From the NCBI GenBank assembly GCA_030849465.1, contig JARVLF010000010.1, positions 62,001 through 126,000 of the forward strand: a stretch of 64,000 nt of DNA, written 5' to 3'. The notes under the pieces are model-generated. The model had not been told where the DNA came from, ran no database searches, and saw only the letters and a program-made list of their open reading frames with translations. The first letter of the stretch is position 1. Each line of letters starts with the position of its first letter. Of this stretch, positions 47,699 to 57,311 are shown piece after piece. This stretch comes from Moesziomyces globuligerus. Lineage: Eukaryota; Basidiomycota; Ustilaginomycetes; Ustilaginales; Ustilaginaceae. The position numbers and the translations under genes were made by a program.

Positions 47699-49152
47699 AT
47701 GGTAAGTTCCGCTTCTGCCTCTGCCTCGACACCCCAATCGCGCTCAAGTCGGAGCAGCCCCGACCAGCGTCAACGTGTGCGGAAGATCAAGCCGAACCGC
47801 TTCCGCTTCCGCTTCCGCCTTCGCATCGATCAGTCATCATCATCGGCTGGCCGCTCTCCAACATGACCAAGGCTCGTCGTCGCAACCTCCGCACCAGCTC
47901 GGCGCCGCCCGTCGCAGCTCGACGCTCCTCCAACGCCGCCCGGCCCGCCGCCAGGTCAGCCGCTGGAGAGCGGTCCGTCGCCGACCTCGATCGTGCTCGA
48001 CGTGAGGCCGAGCTCGCCTTTGATGGCGTGCACCTGGATCAGCCTCCCGCTGCTCACGATCAGATGGATCTGGGATCGTTTGTTGACCTCACCCGTCTCT
48101 CTGCCGACTTTCTTCCTCGCTCCTACCTTGCCGCTCGTCCGCGCCACAAATCTGCGCCTCCCGCGCCTCTCGCTCCGCTTCTGAACAACGACCACAACAA
48201 CGACAACGACAACGATGCGGCGGCGCTCTTTGTCTCGCAGGAGCAACAATCCAGCGCCCCGGCGCCAGCACGCAACGTCGTCAACTTTCTCCGCAACAAG
48301 GCCGGCCTCAAGACGCGCGTCGGCAACCTCAACGGCAAGCGCGTCGACTACTTTAAGGGCTCCGCCGCCGTCAAGGCGCTGCTCTCGCCCGCCTACGCCA
48401 AGCTCAAGGACGTGCCCAAGGTCTCGACCACCGAGCAGGCCGAGGAGTGCCTGCACAACATCATCCCGTTTGCCTTTTTCCTCCGCGTCGACCGCGGTCC
48501 CAGCACCGGCGGCAAGGACTCGCCCAAGGCCGTCGCCATCAACCAGCAGCAGCTCTTCAAGAGCGACATGCACTACGTCTGGCTCTACGAGGGCTCCCAG
48601 CTCGGCCTCAAGCTCGCCGGCGTCGGCATGGTCGCCGTCATGCTCGCCGGCGTCATGTTTCCGCTCTGGCCTCCCACCATGCGCCTCGGCGTCTGGTACC
48701 TCTCGGTGGCCGCGCTCGGGCTCATCGGCCTCTTTTTTGTCATCGCCATCCTCCGACTCATCTTTTGGCTCATCACCGTCGTCGTGGCCAAGCCGGGCAT
48801 CTGGATCTTCCCCAACCTGTTTGAGGATGTCGGCTTTGTCGACTCGTTCATTCCGTTTTGGGCGTGGGACGTGCCGCCTGCGCCCAAGAAGAAGAAGGCG
48901 GCAGGAGACAAGAAGAAGGCGGCGGGCTCGGGCGGCGCGAGCGGCGCGAGTGGCGCGAGGCAGCAGGCGCTTTCGGGTCTCGGTGGCGCTGCACCCACTG
49001 CGCCACCCCAGCCACCCAAGCCGCCCCAGCAGGCGGCCCAGTCTACGCCCGCCGCTGGCAATGGCAACGCTCCGGCGAACGGTGGCGTCCAGAACCAGGC
49101 CACGGGCAGCGGTGGCCCCGGTGCATCCGACAGCTTGGACGACATCAACTAA
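47699..49152 (+). CDS. SEC62: Protein translocation protein Sec62 (start exon is ATG alone in the preferred model)
   Basis: Subunit of the ER Sec62/63 translocon for post-translational import. The conserved part starts about VNFLRNKAGLKTRVGNLNGK and continues through LLSPAYAKLKDVPKVST, FAFFLRVDRGP and SDMHYVWLYEGSQ. Two membrane segments follow (about LGLKLAGVGMVAVMLAGVMF and SVAALGLIGLFFVIAILRLI), then a Lys-rich and Gly/Pro-rich cytosolic tail. Preferred model: exon 1 = ATG at 47699-47701, then intron 47702-48240 (GTAAGT...CGCAG, 539 nt), then exon 2 at 48241 beginning EQQSS, for 304 residues. The intron is much longer than others here. An in-phase acceptor at 48064 and an in-frame ATG at 47863 allow longer N-termini. 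Product identity is firm, the start is not. Confidence 0.85.
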
Positions 49153-49664
49153 CCGCCCCTCCCGAAAACCTCAAAACCTCGCCACGAGTGCAGTAGGACT
49201 GGCAACACCCGCAGCGCTTGCAGAGGCAGAGTTCGCAACGACGCTGCGCATCTGTGCGCATGTGCCTGCCAGCGTGCTATCAATCGCAATCAGAATTATT
49301 AGCAGATGCATTGGCTGGGTAAAGCTTTCGCACGGTGTGTGCTGGTCGGTGGGAGCAGTCGACGTGGTTACTGGGCATGGTAGCGGAGACGATGGATGGA
49401 TGTGGTGTGTGTGCGACTTTGGCTTGTGGTCCGGGTTGCAAGAGCGTGTCGTCGAGCTGGGCGGCGGCACGGTGGAGTGGTGGAGCGGTAGAGCGGTTAG
49501 AGAACGGGTCAAGCTCACGAGTCGGAAGCGCTAAGCCAGCTGGTGCCGCGTCATTGTCACAGTGATTCCAATGTTCCCAATGTTCCCAAAGCCCTTGCTC
49601 ACTCCCTCCCCCCTCCTCTCCCTCCGGCACAAGCTCTACGTGGGTCGAACTCGCCTCCCGACAT

Positions 49665-49776
49665 CTCGTCCTCTCGTCCTCTCGTCCTCTCGTCCTCTCG
49701 TCCTCTCGTCCTCTCGTCCTCTCCTCCTCTCGTCCTCTCGTCCTCTCGTCCTCCCGTCCTCTCGTCCTCTCGTTCT
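49665..49776. repeat. 8-bp minisatellite (ctcgtcct unit), about 14 copies
   Basis: About 112 bp of imperfect tandem units with a few substitutions (ctcctcct, ctcccgtc, ctcgttct). The opposite strand reads as Arg/Glu/Asp repeats, but without a plausible gene around them. Confidence 0.9.
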
Positions 49777-50729
49777 GTCGTCGCTCCGAGCCCGAGCCTG
49801 TGACTACCTTATGGAATTGGGGTGGGGCTACCGTATGGGCGCCCAAGGTCCACGCGCTACAGGTCCGCACCACGGTCCGAAAGCCGCGTCTGGCTAGCTC
49901 GAAATCGGGGCCTTGAGGACGAATGCACGCATGGCATCGAGTCCCAAACCCCAACCCCAACCCAACACGAACACTTCGGCTTTTCATCCCCGCTTCCGCA
50001 TGACCCAGCATGAAACCCTACAGGCTACACCAAGGCAACACCGAGCCTACGCTCCCGTGCGCACCTGATGCGAGTCGGCAAGAAAGCCGGAGCGGCGCGC
50101 AACAATTGCGGGGTAGATCGGCCTTGCTCGGACCATCGCCAGCCAGGGGTCTGCGGTCTTGGTCGGCATTGGCATCGCTATTGTCTTGGAAGCGGCCAAC
50201 TTCGGTACCGTACTTCGGTACTACTACTCTGGTACTTCGGTACTTCGGTGAACCGATGGCTGGGATTCATGTGGTGAACCTCGGCGGCGGCAGGAACACG
50301 TCGATCGGCGGCAAAGCAAATGCACCGCACTAACGCAGAACGCAGCGGGTTAGCGTCGGAGATCTCTTCGGAGTCAGGCTCGCCGGTTTTTTTGGTATTA
50401 GGCGAGAGGCCAAAAAAAAAATGCGGGGGAGAGGCGGAAGTCAAATCTGCCGAGCTGTGCGTCGACTCGAACCAATGCCGTGGGGGACGGTGACGAAAGA
50501 ATGCCGACAGTCCAACGCGCCAACACCGTCCTTGGCTCGACAGGCGCTTGTGCGCGGGGTCGCAAGCGAAGTCCGAGACGTCTCCCAATTGGGTTGTTCC
50601 TGGAGAACGTGTCAGGGGTGCGTAGGAAGGGGGCAGGAAAGCGTGGTCATCGGAAGTTCAGAGCCGCGCATAACACACTCTCCCCCACCCCCGCACCCTG
50701 ATGCAAAGCTACATGACCGACTTGAAGCG

Positions 50730-50736
50730 TATATAA
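50730..50736 (+). promoter_or_regulatory. TATA box of the galactanase gene
   Basis: Sequence tatataa, 66 bp before the start codon, in otherwise GC-rich DNA. Confidence 0.65.
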
Positions 50737-50801
50737 CCCGCCCCCCTCGCCTGTGTCAGTGATGTATCAAGCACCTCAGCCTCAAGGATCGAACGCAAGA
50801 A

Positions 50802-52199
50802 ATGGTTGGACGACTTTTTACGACGCTTGCGGCACTGGCGTTCGGGTTGGGGAGCGCCGTTGCTTCCGAGAAGTACATTGTCTCTGGTGATCGGTGGCGC
50901 GACACATCGGGTGCGTACATCAATGCGCACGGAGCTGGGTTGCTGCACGATAGCGATGGGCAGTGGTACTGGGTGGGCGAATACAAGAACTCGGGCAATG
51001 GATTCCAGGGCTTCTCGCTCTACTCTTCGTCGGACCTGATCAACTGGGCCTCTCACGGACTCATCGTCCCCCCCTCGTCGAACCTTCCGTTCCAGGTGGG
51101 TGAACGACCGAAGCTGATCAAGAATCCCAAGACGGGAGAGTATGTGTTGTGGTTCCATGCGGACAGCTCCAACTACTCGCTCGCCAAGGTCGGTGTATGC
51201 TATGCATCCACCATCACCGGACCTTACACCTGCCCTTCGCAAGGTGTCTTTAGTCCGCTAGGCATGGAGTCGAGAGATATGAACGTCTACGTCGATACGG
51301 CCAACAACAACCAAGGTTACCTGCTCTTCGCTACGAATGGAAATGCGGATACGGCGGTGGCAAAGATGACGAGCGACTATAAGAATGTCACCCAACTCAC
51401 CCAGAAGATCCACTCGAGGCTCGAAGGGTTTGGAGTGTTTAGGGATGATGCTGGGCTGTACAATATGGTGGTTTCCAATCAGAGCGGTTGGCAACCCAAT
51501 GCCAACTCCCTCTACACAACGCCCAATCTAGGATCAACCGGCCTGACTTTTTCCAACTACATCGCTCCTCAGGCGGTGAATACGTACAACTCGCAAAACA
51601 CATTCGAGATCCAACCCAACTCGAACCTCGACGTCTACCTCGGAGACCGATGGTGGGTCACCGACCTACAGCAGAGCAGTTATGTTTGGTATCCCATCGT
51701 CTCGCGAAACCTCGTCCACGCCCCACTTTGGAAACCCAACTCAGCCTCTCCCTCCGGTTACTCCGTTCCTGCCAACAAAACCTTCCCTCTCACCCCGGCT
51801 AGTACTACGCTTAAAGGTTCCCAGGCTGCGTTTGCAAATTGCGCAGCTTGCCCGTCGGGAAAAATCGCCACCTACGTAGGAAACGGCAACACCGTCACGC
51901 TCAACGGCGTCTCAACCCCCAACGGCAAAGCCGCAGACGTCTGGATCAGCGTCTACTACTCAAACCAAAACTCCTACCCCAACTGGCGCTTCGGTTCCAT
52001 CTCTGCAAACTCGGCATCTCCTCAAAACATCACCTACCCAACAGGCGGCAACCCCGCAAACTCCCTCCAAGACTCCCCCGTCAAACTCTCCCTCGCAGCG
52101 GGATCCAACAACAAGATCACCTTCGCTGCCCCCACATCCAGCCCCAACGACTACGCCGCCGACATCAGCCACATCATCGTCTGGCAATCCGACTCCTAA
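50802..52199 (+). CDS. Secreted GH43 exo-beta-1,3-galactanase (GH43_24-like)
   Basis: Predicted to trim beta-1,3-galactan main chains of type II arabinogalactans, the glycans of plant arabinogalactan proteins. The 465-residue protein has a signal peptide (about 1-22) and a five-bladed GH43 domain with the family's INAHGAGLL and WYWVGEYK motifs, then GERPKLI and YVLWFHADSSNY. Catalytic candidates match the galactanase pattern: E101 (GERPK), E208 (SRLEGFG), and Q265 in NSQNTF, where galactanases of this subfamily carry a Gln instead of the usual catalytic base. A C-terminal beta-sandwich (about 325-465) may be a CBM35-like module. There is no intron. A TATA box precedes it. Specificity is inferred from motif resemblance. 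Confidence 0.88.
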   Translation: MVGRLFTTLAALAFGLGSAVASEKYIVSGDRWRDTSGAYINAHGAGLLHDSDGQWYWVGEYKNSGNGFQGFSLYSSSDLINWASHGLIVPPSSNLPFQVGERPKLIKNPKTGEYVLWFHADSSNYSLAKVGVCYASTITGPYTCPSQGVFSPLGMESRDMNVYVDTANNNQGYLLFATNGNADTAVAKMTSDYKNVTQLTQKIHSRLEGFGVFRDDAGLYNMVVSNQSGWQPNANSLYTTPNLGSTGLTFSNYIAPQAVNTYNSQNTFEIQPNSNLDVYLGDRWWVTDLQQSSYVWYPIVSRNLVHAPLWKPNSASPSGYSVPANKTFPLTPASTTLKGSQAAFANCAACPSGKIATYVGNGNTVTLNGVSTPNGKAADVWISVYYSNQNSYPNWRFGSISANSASPQNITYPTGGNPANSLQDSPVKLSLAAGSNNKITFAAPTSSPNDYAADISHIIVWQSDS

Positions 52200-52341
52200 A
52201 CCCCACCCCCCCCACCCCCCTCTCCCCCCTTCTCCTCCCCAGATCCGTTCCTCAACCTTGGCTCCGCTGTCTCGCAGTATCGCACGGAAAAAAGTGGATG
52301 TGGTATCAAGTTGCCTGCGTGGAACCGTGTGCGCGGGGAGT

Positions 52342-55300
52342 TCAGCGCCAGATGGCGGAAAAGTACGACGAGGAGCGTGCAGCCGCATCGGACGTGGGCT
52401 GAACGTTGGTCGTGTCGGTCAGATACGCGTGTGCGCCAGAGGACGTGCGGGTGCGCAGCGCCGAAGGCACCAGCAGCGTACTCATCAGGCCCGCCGCTCC
52501 AGCCTTGGCCGCCGCCGCATCGACGTCGCGTGCAGCGCGCTGCTCAGCTCGGCGCGGCGAGGCTTGCGGCGACGAGGGCGCGATGCCGATGCTCGCCGGC
52601 CGCGTCACGCCTGCTCCCGCCGCCTGGCTGAGGAGCAATCCGACTCCGCCTGCTGCGCTGCGCAGGCCGCCCGGCGGACCCTGCGCTGCACTCGGCATGA
52701 GCAGCGGCGGCGCAGGCCTCTTGGGCCGCGAGAGCTCGGGCTGGTACCGGCTCGCAAGCACGTGGAAGTCGCGCTCGCGCTCGTAGTACTCGGGCTCGTA
52801 GTGCAGCCGTGCCGCCCTGAGCTGCTCGAGCACCGCCTCGTACAGCTCGATCTCGCCATCCAGCAGGCTGCGCCCAAGCGCGTGGAAGTCCTGCACGCGC
52901 TCGTCGTGCAGCCGGTCCATCTCGCTCAGCGTCACGTTGAGCACCGTCTCGCACCGCGCCGCCACCACCTCGGCCGCCTCGCCCGCACCGCGCGCGTCGG
53001 CGCGCGCCGAGTCCGAGTCCGCATCGTCCCACGCATCCGCCTCGCCCGTCGCCTCGCGGTAGCGCGCGAGCGTGGTGCGGTGCGTCTCGAGCAGCGCGTG
53101 CGCCGACGTGTGCGGGCGCGAGACCTCCTTGTACCGCTCGTGCTGGCGCAGCAGCGCCTCGCGCGCATGCTGCTCGTACAGCTCCGCCACGCTCTGCAGA
53201 CACTCGGCCGTACCCTGCAGCGCGCTCGTCAGGTTGACGCACTCGCCGCACTCCTCCCGCCAGCACCACGCGCCGTGCTCGTTGGTCGCGCCCGTCTCGC
53301 CCCGCCGCCCGACATTGCCCATCGGAGGCCCGTGGATGCGGTGCGCATCTTCGAATCGTCCGCCCGCGCCGTCCTCGTGCTCCGGCCCCGCACCGGCGCC
53401 CGTCAGCGTGCGCAGCAGCGTGTACGACAGATCGCGGTACGTCGACGAGAGCGCCACATTGCCCTCCCGATGGCCCCGGTAGGCGGCCAGCACTCCCTGC
53501 TTGCCCGCACCGTGCCCGCCGACGCCGTTGAGCGTCCGCTCCTGCGCGCGCAGAAACGCCTCGACACGCTCCGCTTCCACCTCGGCCTCGGCCGCGTCAA
53601 AGTTGAACGCCGGATGCCACGTGTTGGCAAAGACGCCGCCCTTGGCGCCGCGCTCCGACGTGCCCTCGCGCAGCAGCTGCGCCGCCGTGCTCCGCCACTC
53701 GGCCTCGTCGTCGCACGCGAGGAAGAAGCTCACCGGCTCCGAGTACCGCAGCACGGGATGGCGCACCAGCCGCGAGATCCACATCTCCAGATCCGCCCGG
53801 CGCGTCTCGATAAAGTCCGAGGCGAACCGACCCGAGTACTGCTTCTCGGGCAGCGGCGGGATGAGCAGCGCAGAGTAGTGCTTGGCCAGCACGTGGTGGA
53901 GCCACTCGAACTGCGTGAAGCGCCGCACGACCGTCACCTGCGCTCCCGGCGGATACGGCCCACCAAGCGGGTCGTAGGGGATCGACGCGGCGCCCAGCTC
54001 CTCGTGCGACTCGCCATCGCCGCCGTCCGCCGCGTACGTGCTGGTGACATGGTAGACGGTGTATTCCTGCATGCCATTCAGCCGCGTCCGCTTCTCGGGA
54101 TGGTGCACTTGCACCAGGAAGCACGGCAGCTTGCTCTTCCACTTGGGCCCCGCGGCTCCCGCAATGACAAAGTGATGGTTGGGACCGAGGTCACGCGAGC
54201 CCTCGGCACCTTGCATGTCTGAGGCGGACGCGACGTCGTTGGCGCTGACCGGCTCGGTGCTGGGAGGGTAGGCTGCCGCCTCGTCCTCCTCTTCGGCGAC
54301 TTGGGTCAGCGCCGTGGCCCCAGCAATGGGGTTGCCACCCGAGACCTTGCGCGCCATCAGGCGCGAGCGGTCCTCGTCGCCGGCATCCGAGCTGGAGAGC
54401 ACATAGTCCTCGGCGCCGCTCGTGACGAAGCTCGCGAAGCGGTTGAAGGTCTTTTTGCCAAAAAGGCTGCCCTTCCAATCGGAGCCTGAAGCAGCTGTGG
54501 ACTCGGTGGCAAGCTCAGGCGCAGGCACCGCTCCGCCGCTGTGCGCATCAGCTAGAACCTCTTGCGGGGAGGTGTGCTCGCCCTCCGCCCAGACGTGCGA
54601 GTCGGACATGGCGGACCAATCGATGGAGTTGGCTTCCGCAGAGCTGGCGGGCAAGCCGTCGATACCCTTCGAGAGCACAGCTTCGGCGGATGCTGGGCCG
54701 TTCGTCTGCGTGCTCTCCTGGGCGGTCTTCGAGGTGTTATCCGTGGCGCTTGTCCAAGGCGATGCAGGGTCGTCTGCGAGCACGGCGCCATTCGAGTCGG
54801 GCGTTTGGGGCTCGGATACGGTGGGCCCGCTCGAGTCAGTAGACACCGGCGCGGAGATGCGCGCACTTTCTCGCGATGCCGATTTGACCATGCTCTCTGC
54901 TTCGAGAGAGGTGCCTGGGATCAGGCGAGTGTGTTCTGTATCGTCGCGTTCAGCAGGCTCGGGCAGGCTCGCTGCCGACGTGGCCTGCTCAAGGATCGGT
55001 GCGGCAACCTCTGCGGGTTCGACAACATTGCTCGTCTGAGCAGCAAGCTGGACGAGATCGGGGGTTGGCGGCCGCTCGACGCCGACAAGTGGCGGAGGGG
55101 AGCGTGTGAAATCTTGAATGTAGCAGTACCATCCCTGGGGGATGAGGCCGCGTGTTGGCACGCCCTCGGCGTCCCATACGAGACCCAGACTCCATCCGCC
55201 GGCGAGTTCCTCGCTGAGGATCTCAAAGGGCTGGCCAGCGCGAATGACGAGCTCGTTGAAAGCGGCCTCGCCGTCAAAGTCGTAGAGAGCCCTCGCTGGC

Positions 55301-56871
55301 CTTCCGATTCCCGAAGTGGGCATGCGAGCGCTCGTCGGACGATCTGCGTGCAGTGTTGAGGACGCATCCAGATTGAGCACGCCGTGCTGGGGCTGGACGA
55401 CCTCTCCAGCTGTGATGGTGGGCGCGTCGCTGCTAGGCTGAGCATCGACGCGCATGGAAGGAGGACGGACCGGAACTGATGCTGCCGCCGCCTCGATCTG
55501 GGCTGCGCTGTCCTTGTGCTCTCGGCAGGGATTGGCATCGATTGTGGCCTCTTCGACCTCGTTCAAGGCGGGGCTCGGTGCCGGGGAGGCGCGGAGACTG
55601 CGACGAACGGAAGCCGCTTTGGACGGGCTGGCCCAGTCGAGGTCGAAGCAGCTGCCGTCGTTGGCGCGCAGATGGTGGCTGACGTGCGAGAAGCTGACGT
55701 CCTCGTCATCGGCGAGCAGCATCGACGGCTCTCTGGACCGCTCTGCCGAGGGGGGCTGGGACGAAGAGCGACTCGCGATCGAGGCGGCGCTGGGGGACGG
55801 TGATACGCTCGCCTCGCTCGGCGCCGCACTCGGACGGGAGGACTGCGGACTGGCGGTGAAGATGGAGCTCAGACGGCCCTGCTTGACGGATCCACTCGCC
55901 TTTCGAGACGGACGAACGCGCACAGTGCTCGGGACAGGCTCGGAAGGGTCAGACGGGCGCGCTTCTGCCTCTGGAGGAGCGGCTGTGTCCTTGATGGCGT
56001 GACTTGGGCGAATGGTCGCCGAGCTCTCGTTGCGGTCATGCTGGGTGCTGACGTCGGGTCTGAAGAACGCTGAGCGCGAGATTGTGGCGGGAGCATGATC
56101 CGGGGACTGGGAGATGGGCGGCATGACGACCGCGTCCATTTTGAGCGCATCGCCGAGCAGCTCCTGGTTGGCGGTGAGGTAGATGTCCTGGTCTTGGCTG
56201 CTGCTGCTTGATGTCTCGTGGATGATGGACGAGCGGGTGTCGGCGACGTGGAAAGCACCTGCGATTCCGTTGAAGCGGTCGCCGGTGATCTGGGCCTGGA
56301 GCATGCGAACGTGGCTGCTGATCTTGGGCTTTGCGGCGTTGCCCGTGTGGGTTGGTCTGACGCCCGTGTTCTGCCTTGAGAGTGGCGCGTATGACGGCGG
56401 TTCGGGCATGGCGGCTTCGAAGAGGTTGCGCAGGTTGCCCACGCGCGAGGGGCCTGCTCCGGTGATGGAGATGGGTTCGTTGCGGATCAGACGGGCGGTC
56501 CCATCGACTGCATCTTCATCCTGCGCAGTGCGGTCAAAGATGCGACTGACCGAGGGGGCAGTGTAGGTTCTGCCGCGGACGGTTGGCCGAGCATTAGCCT
56601 GGTCGTTGTCGTCGTCGTCGCTGGTCGAGTCAAAGGCATCGACAAAGTGGTCCAGCGTGGAGGTATCGTATCCATGGCCGAGGTGTGCTCTGCTGATGGT
56701 GCCGGTGGAGTGGGTGGTGATGTAGTGGCGGAGGGCGATCGAGTTGCAGGTGCCGGTGAAGGCGGAGGAGAGATGCGAGGGTTTGGGCGGCGGCGGCGGA
56801 CGGGAGAGCGTGCCTGATGTGTTGGAGGCGATGGACCTGACCGAGCCAGTGGGAGATGGGCTGGCGCGCAT
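52342..56871 (-). CDS. SH3-PX-BAR sorting nexin (SNX9-family architecture)
   Basis: Membrane-remodelling protein that would bind phosphoinositides and curved endosomal or plasma membranes. The 1,509-residue protein has a very long Ser/Pro-rich N-terminus (about 1-515), an SH3 domain (about 520-585: ARALYDFDGEAAFNELVIRA, GGWSLGLVWD), another long acidic linker, and a PX domain (about 905-1060). The PX phosphoinositide-binding Arg lies in VVRRFTQFEWL, and LIPPLPEKQYSGRFASDFIE follows. The BAR domain is about 1130-1400 with long charged helices. ATG 56871 is the first in frame. SNX9-type proteins are usually 550-650 residues, so the extra length is disordered. A 143-bp gap separates it from the converging galactanase gene. 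Confidence 0.85.
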   Translation of the reverse strand: MRASPSPTGSVRSIASNTSGTLSRPPPPPKPSHLSSAFTGTCNSIALRHYITTHSTGTISRAHLGHGYDTSTLDHFVDAFDSTSDDDDNDQANARPTVRGRTYTAPSVSRIFDRTAQDEDAVDGTARLIRNEPISITGAGPSRVGNLRNLFEAAMPEPPSYAPLSRQNTGVRPTHTGNAAKPKISSHVRMLQAQITGDRFNGIAGAFHVADTRSSIIHETSSSSSQDQDIYLTANQELLGDALKMDAVVMPPISQSPDHAPATISRSAFFRPDVSTQHDRNESSATIRPSHAIKDTAAPPEAEARPSDPSEPVPSTVRVRPSRKASGSVKQGRLSSIFTASPQSSRPSAAPSEASVSPSPSAASIASRSSSQPPSAERSREPSMLLADDEDVSFSHVSHHLRANDGSCFDLDWASPSKAASVRRSLRASPAPSPALNEVEEATIDANPCREHKDSAAQIEAAAASVPVRPPSMRVDAQPSSDAPTITAGEVVQPQHGVLNLDASSTLHADRPTSARMPTSGIGRPARALYDFDGEAAFNELVIRAGQPFEILSEELAGGWSLGLVWDAEGVPTRGLIPQGWYCYIQDFTRSPPPLVGVERPPTPDLVQLAAQTSNVVEPAEVAAPILEQATSAASLPEPAERDDTEHTRLIPGTSLEAESMVKSASRESARISAPVSTDSSGPTVSEPQTPDSNGAVLADDPASPWTSATDNTSKTAQESTQTNGPASAEAVLSKGIDGLPASSAEANSIDWSAMSDSHVWAEGEHTSPQEVLADAHSGGAVPAPELATESTAASGSDWKGSLFGKKTFNRFASFVTSGAEDYVLSSSDAGDEDRSRLMARKVSGGNPIAGATALTQVAEEEDEAAAYPPSTEPVSANDVASASDMQGAEGSRDLGPNHHFVIAGAAGPKWKSKLPCFLVQVHHPEKRTRLNGMQEYTVYHVTSTYAADGGDGESHEELGAASIPYDPLGGPYPPGAQVTVVRRFTQFEWLHHVLAKHYSALLIPPLPEKQYSGRFASDFIETRRADLEMWISRLVRHPVLRYSEPVSFFLACDDEAEWRSTAAQLLREGTSERGAKGGVFANTWHPAFNFDAAEAEVEAERVEAFLRAQERTLNGVGGHGAGKQGVLAAYRGHREGNVALSSTYRDLSYTLLRTLTGAGAGPEHEDGAGGRFEDAHRIHGPPMGNVGRRGETGATNEHGAWCWREECGECVNLTSALQGTAECLQSVAELYEQHAREALLRQHERYKEVSRPHTSAHALLETHRTTLARYREATGEADAWDDADSDSARADARGAGEAAEVVAARCETVLNVTLSEMDRLHDERVQDFHALGRSLLDGEIELYEAVLEQLRAARLHYEPEYYERERDFHVLASRYQPELSRPKRPAPPLLMPSAAQGPPGGLRSAAGGVGLLLSQAAGAGVTRPASIGIAPSSPQASPRRAEQRAARDVDAAAAKAGAAGLMSTLLVPSALRTRTSSGAHAYLTDTTNVQPTSDAAARSSSYFSAIWR

Positions 56872-57311
56872 GCTGCCGATGAGCCGCGAACGCCGTCGAG
56901 GGTGACGAGCGACAGCGAAGAGGTGATGGGCGCAAAGGAAGCGTCGGGGCCTGACCGATCGATACTGTGATGGCAGCACGATTCAGGGTCCACTCTGTGT
57001 GGCGCAGAGAGCGTGCTGCTGCTGCGCCCTGCTGCGCCGTGTTGATGCGCGATGACCAGCGACAAGCCCCTGTCTCTGCTCTTCCGCGCCTCGAAGCGAG
57101 ACCAACACCAAATCGAAAGCATTTCGACGCGTCGATTCCCGCACACGGCACCCACCTCATCCCTCACTCAGAGCGACACCTCAAGAGGCGGTGGTCCCGG
57201 CGGTGGTCCCGGATCTGGGCCATGTGTCCATTCTGTGTGCAGACCGTTGTATCTCTAGCTTGTCGTGCATCTATGCATCTATGCGGATCTGATCTATCTA
57301 GGCCTCGTGCT
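56872..57311. other. Intergenic region between the sorting nexin and zinc-finger genes
   Basis: 440 bp of presumed promoter of the sorting nexin and 3' UTR of the zinc-finger gene (both minus strand). Confidence 0.5.

Larger units (their letters stand above)
49153..50801. other. Intergenic region with an 8-bp minisatellite and a TATA promoter
   Basis: 1.65 kb without a supportable gene. It contains about 14 copies of an 8-bp ctcgtcct unit (49665-49776) and short repeats of ggtacttc near 50205-50250. A strong TATA box (tatataa, 50730-50736) lies 66 bp before the galactanase ATG. Confidence 0.7.

Noticed and set aside
47056..49152. A 698-codon frame taken as the full Sec62 protein
   Set aside because: The first ~270 codons lack an ATG start and any conservation with Sec62; an intron or a downstream start is more likely.
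49280..50011. Minus-strand frame with Arg/Glu/Asp repeats
   Set aside because: Generated by the 8-bp minisatellite; starts and flanks are not gene-like.
52258..54222. 654-codon plus-strand frame opposite the sorting nexin
   Set aside because: Antisense shadow, extremely Arg-rich.
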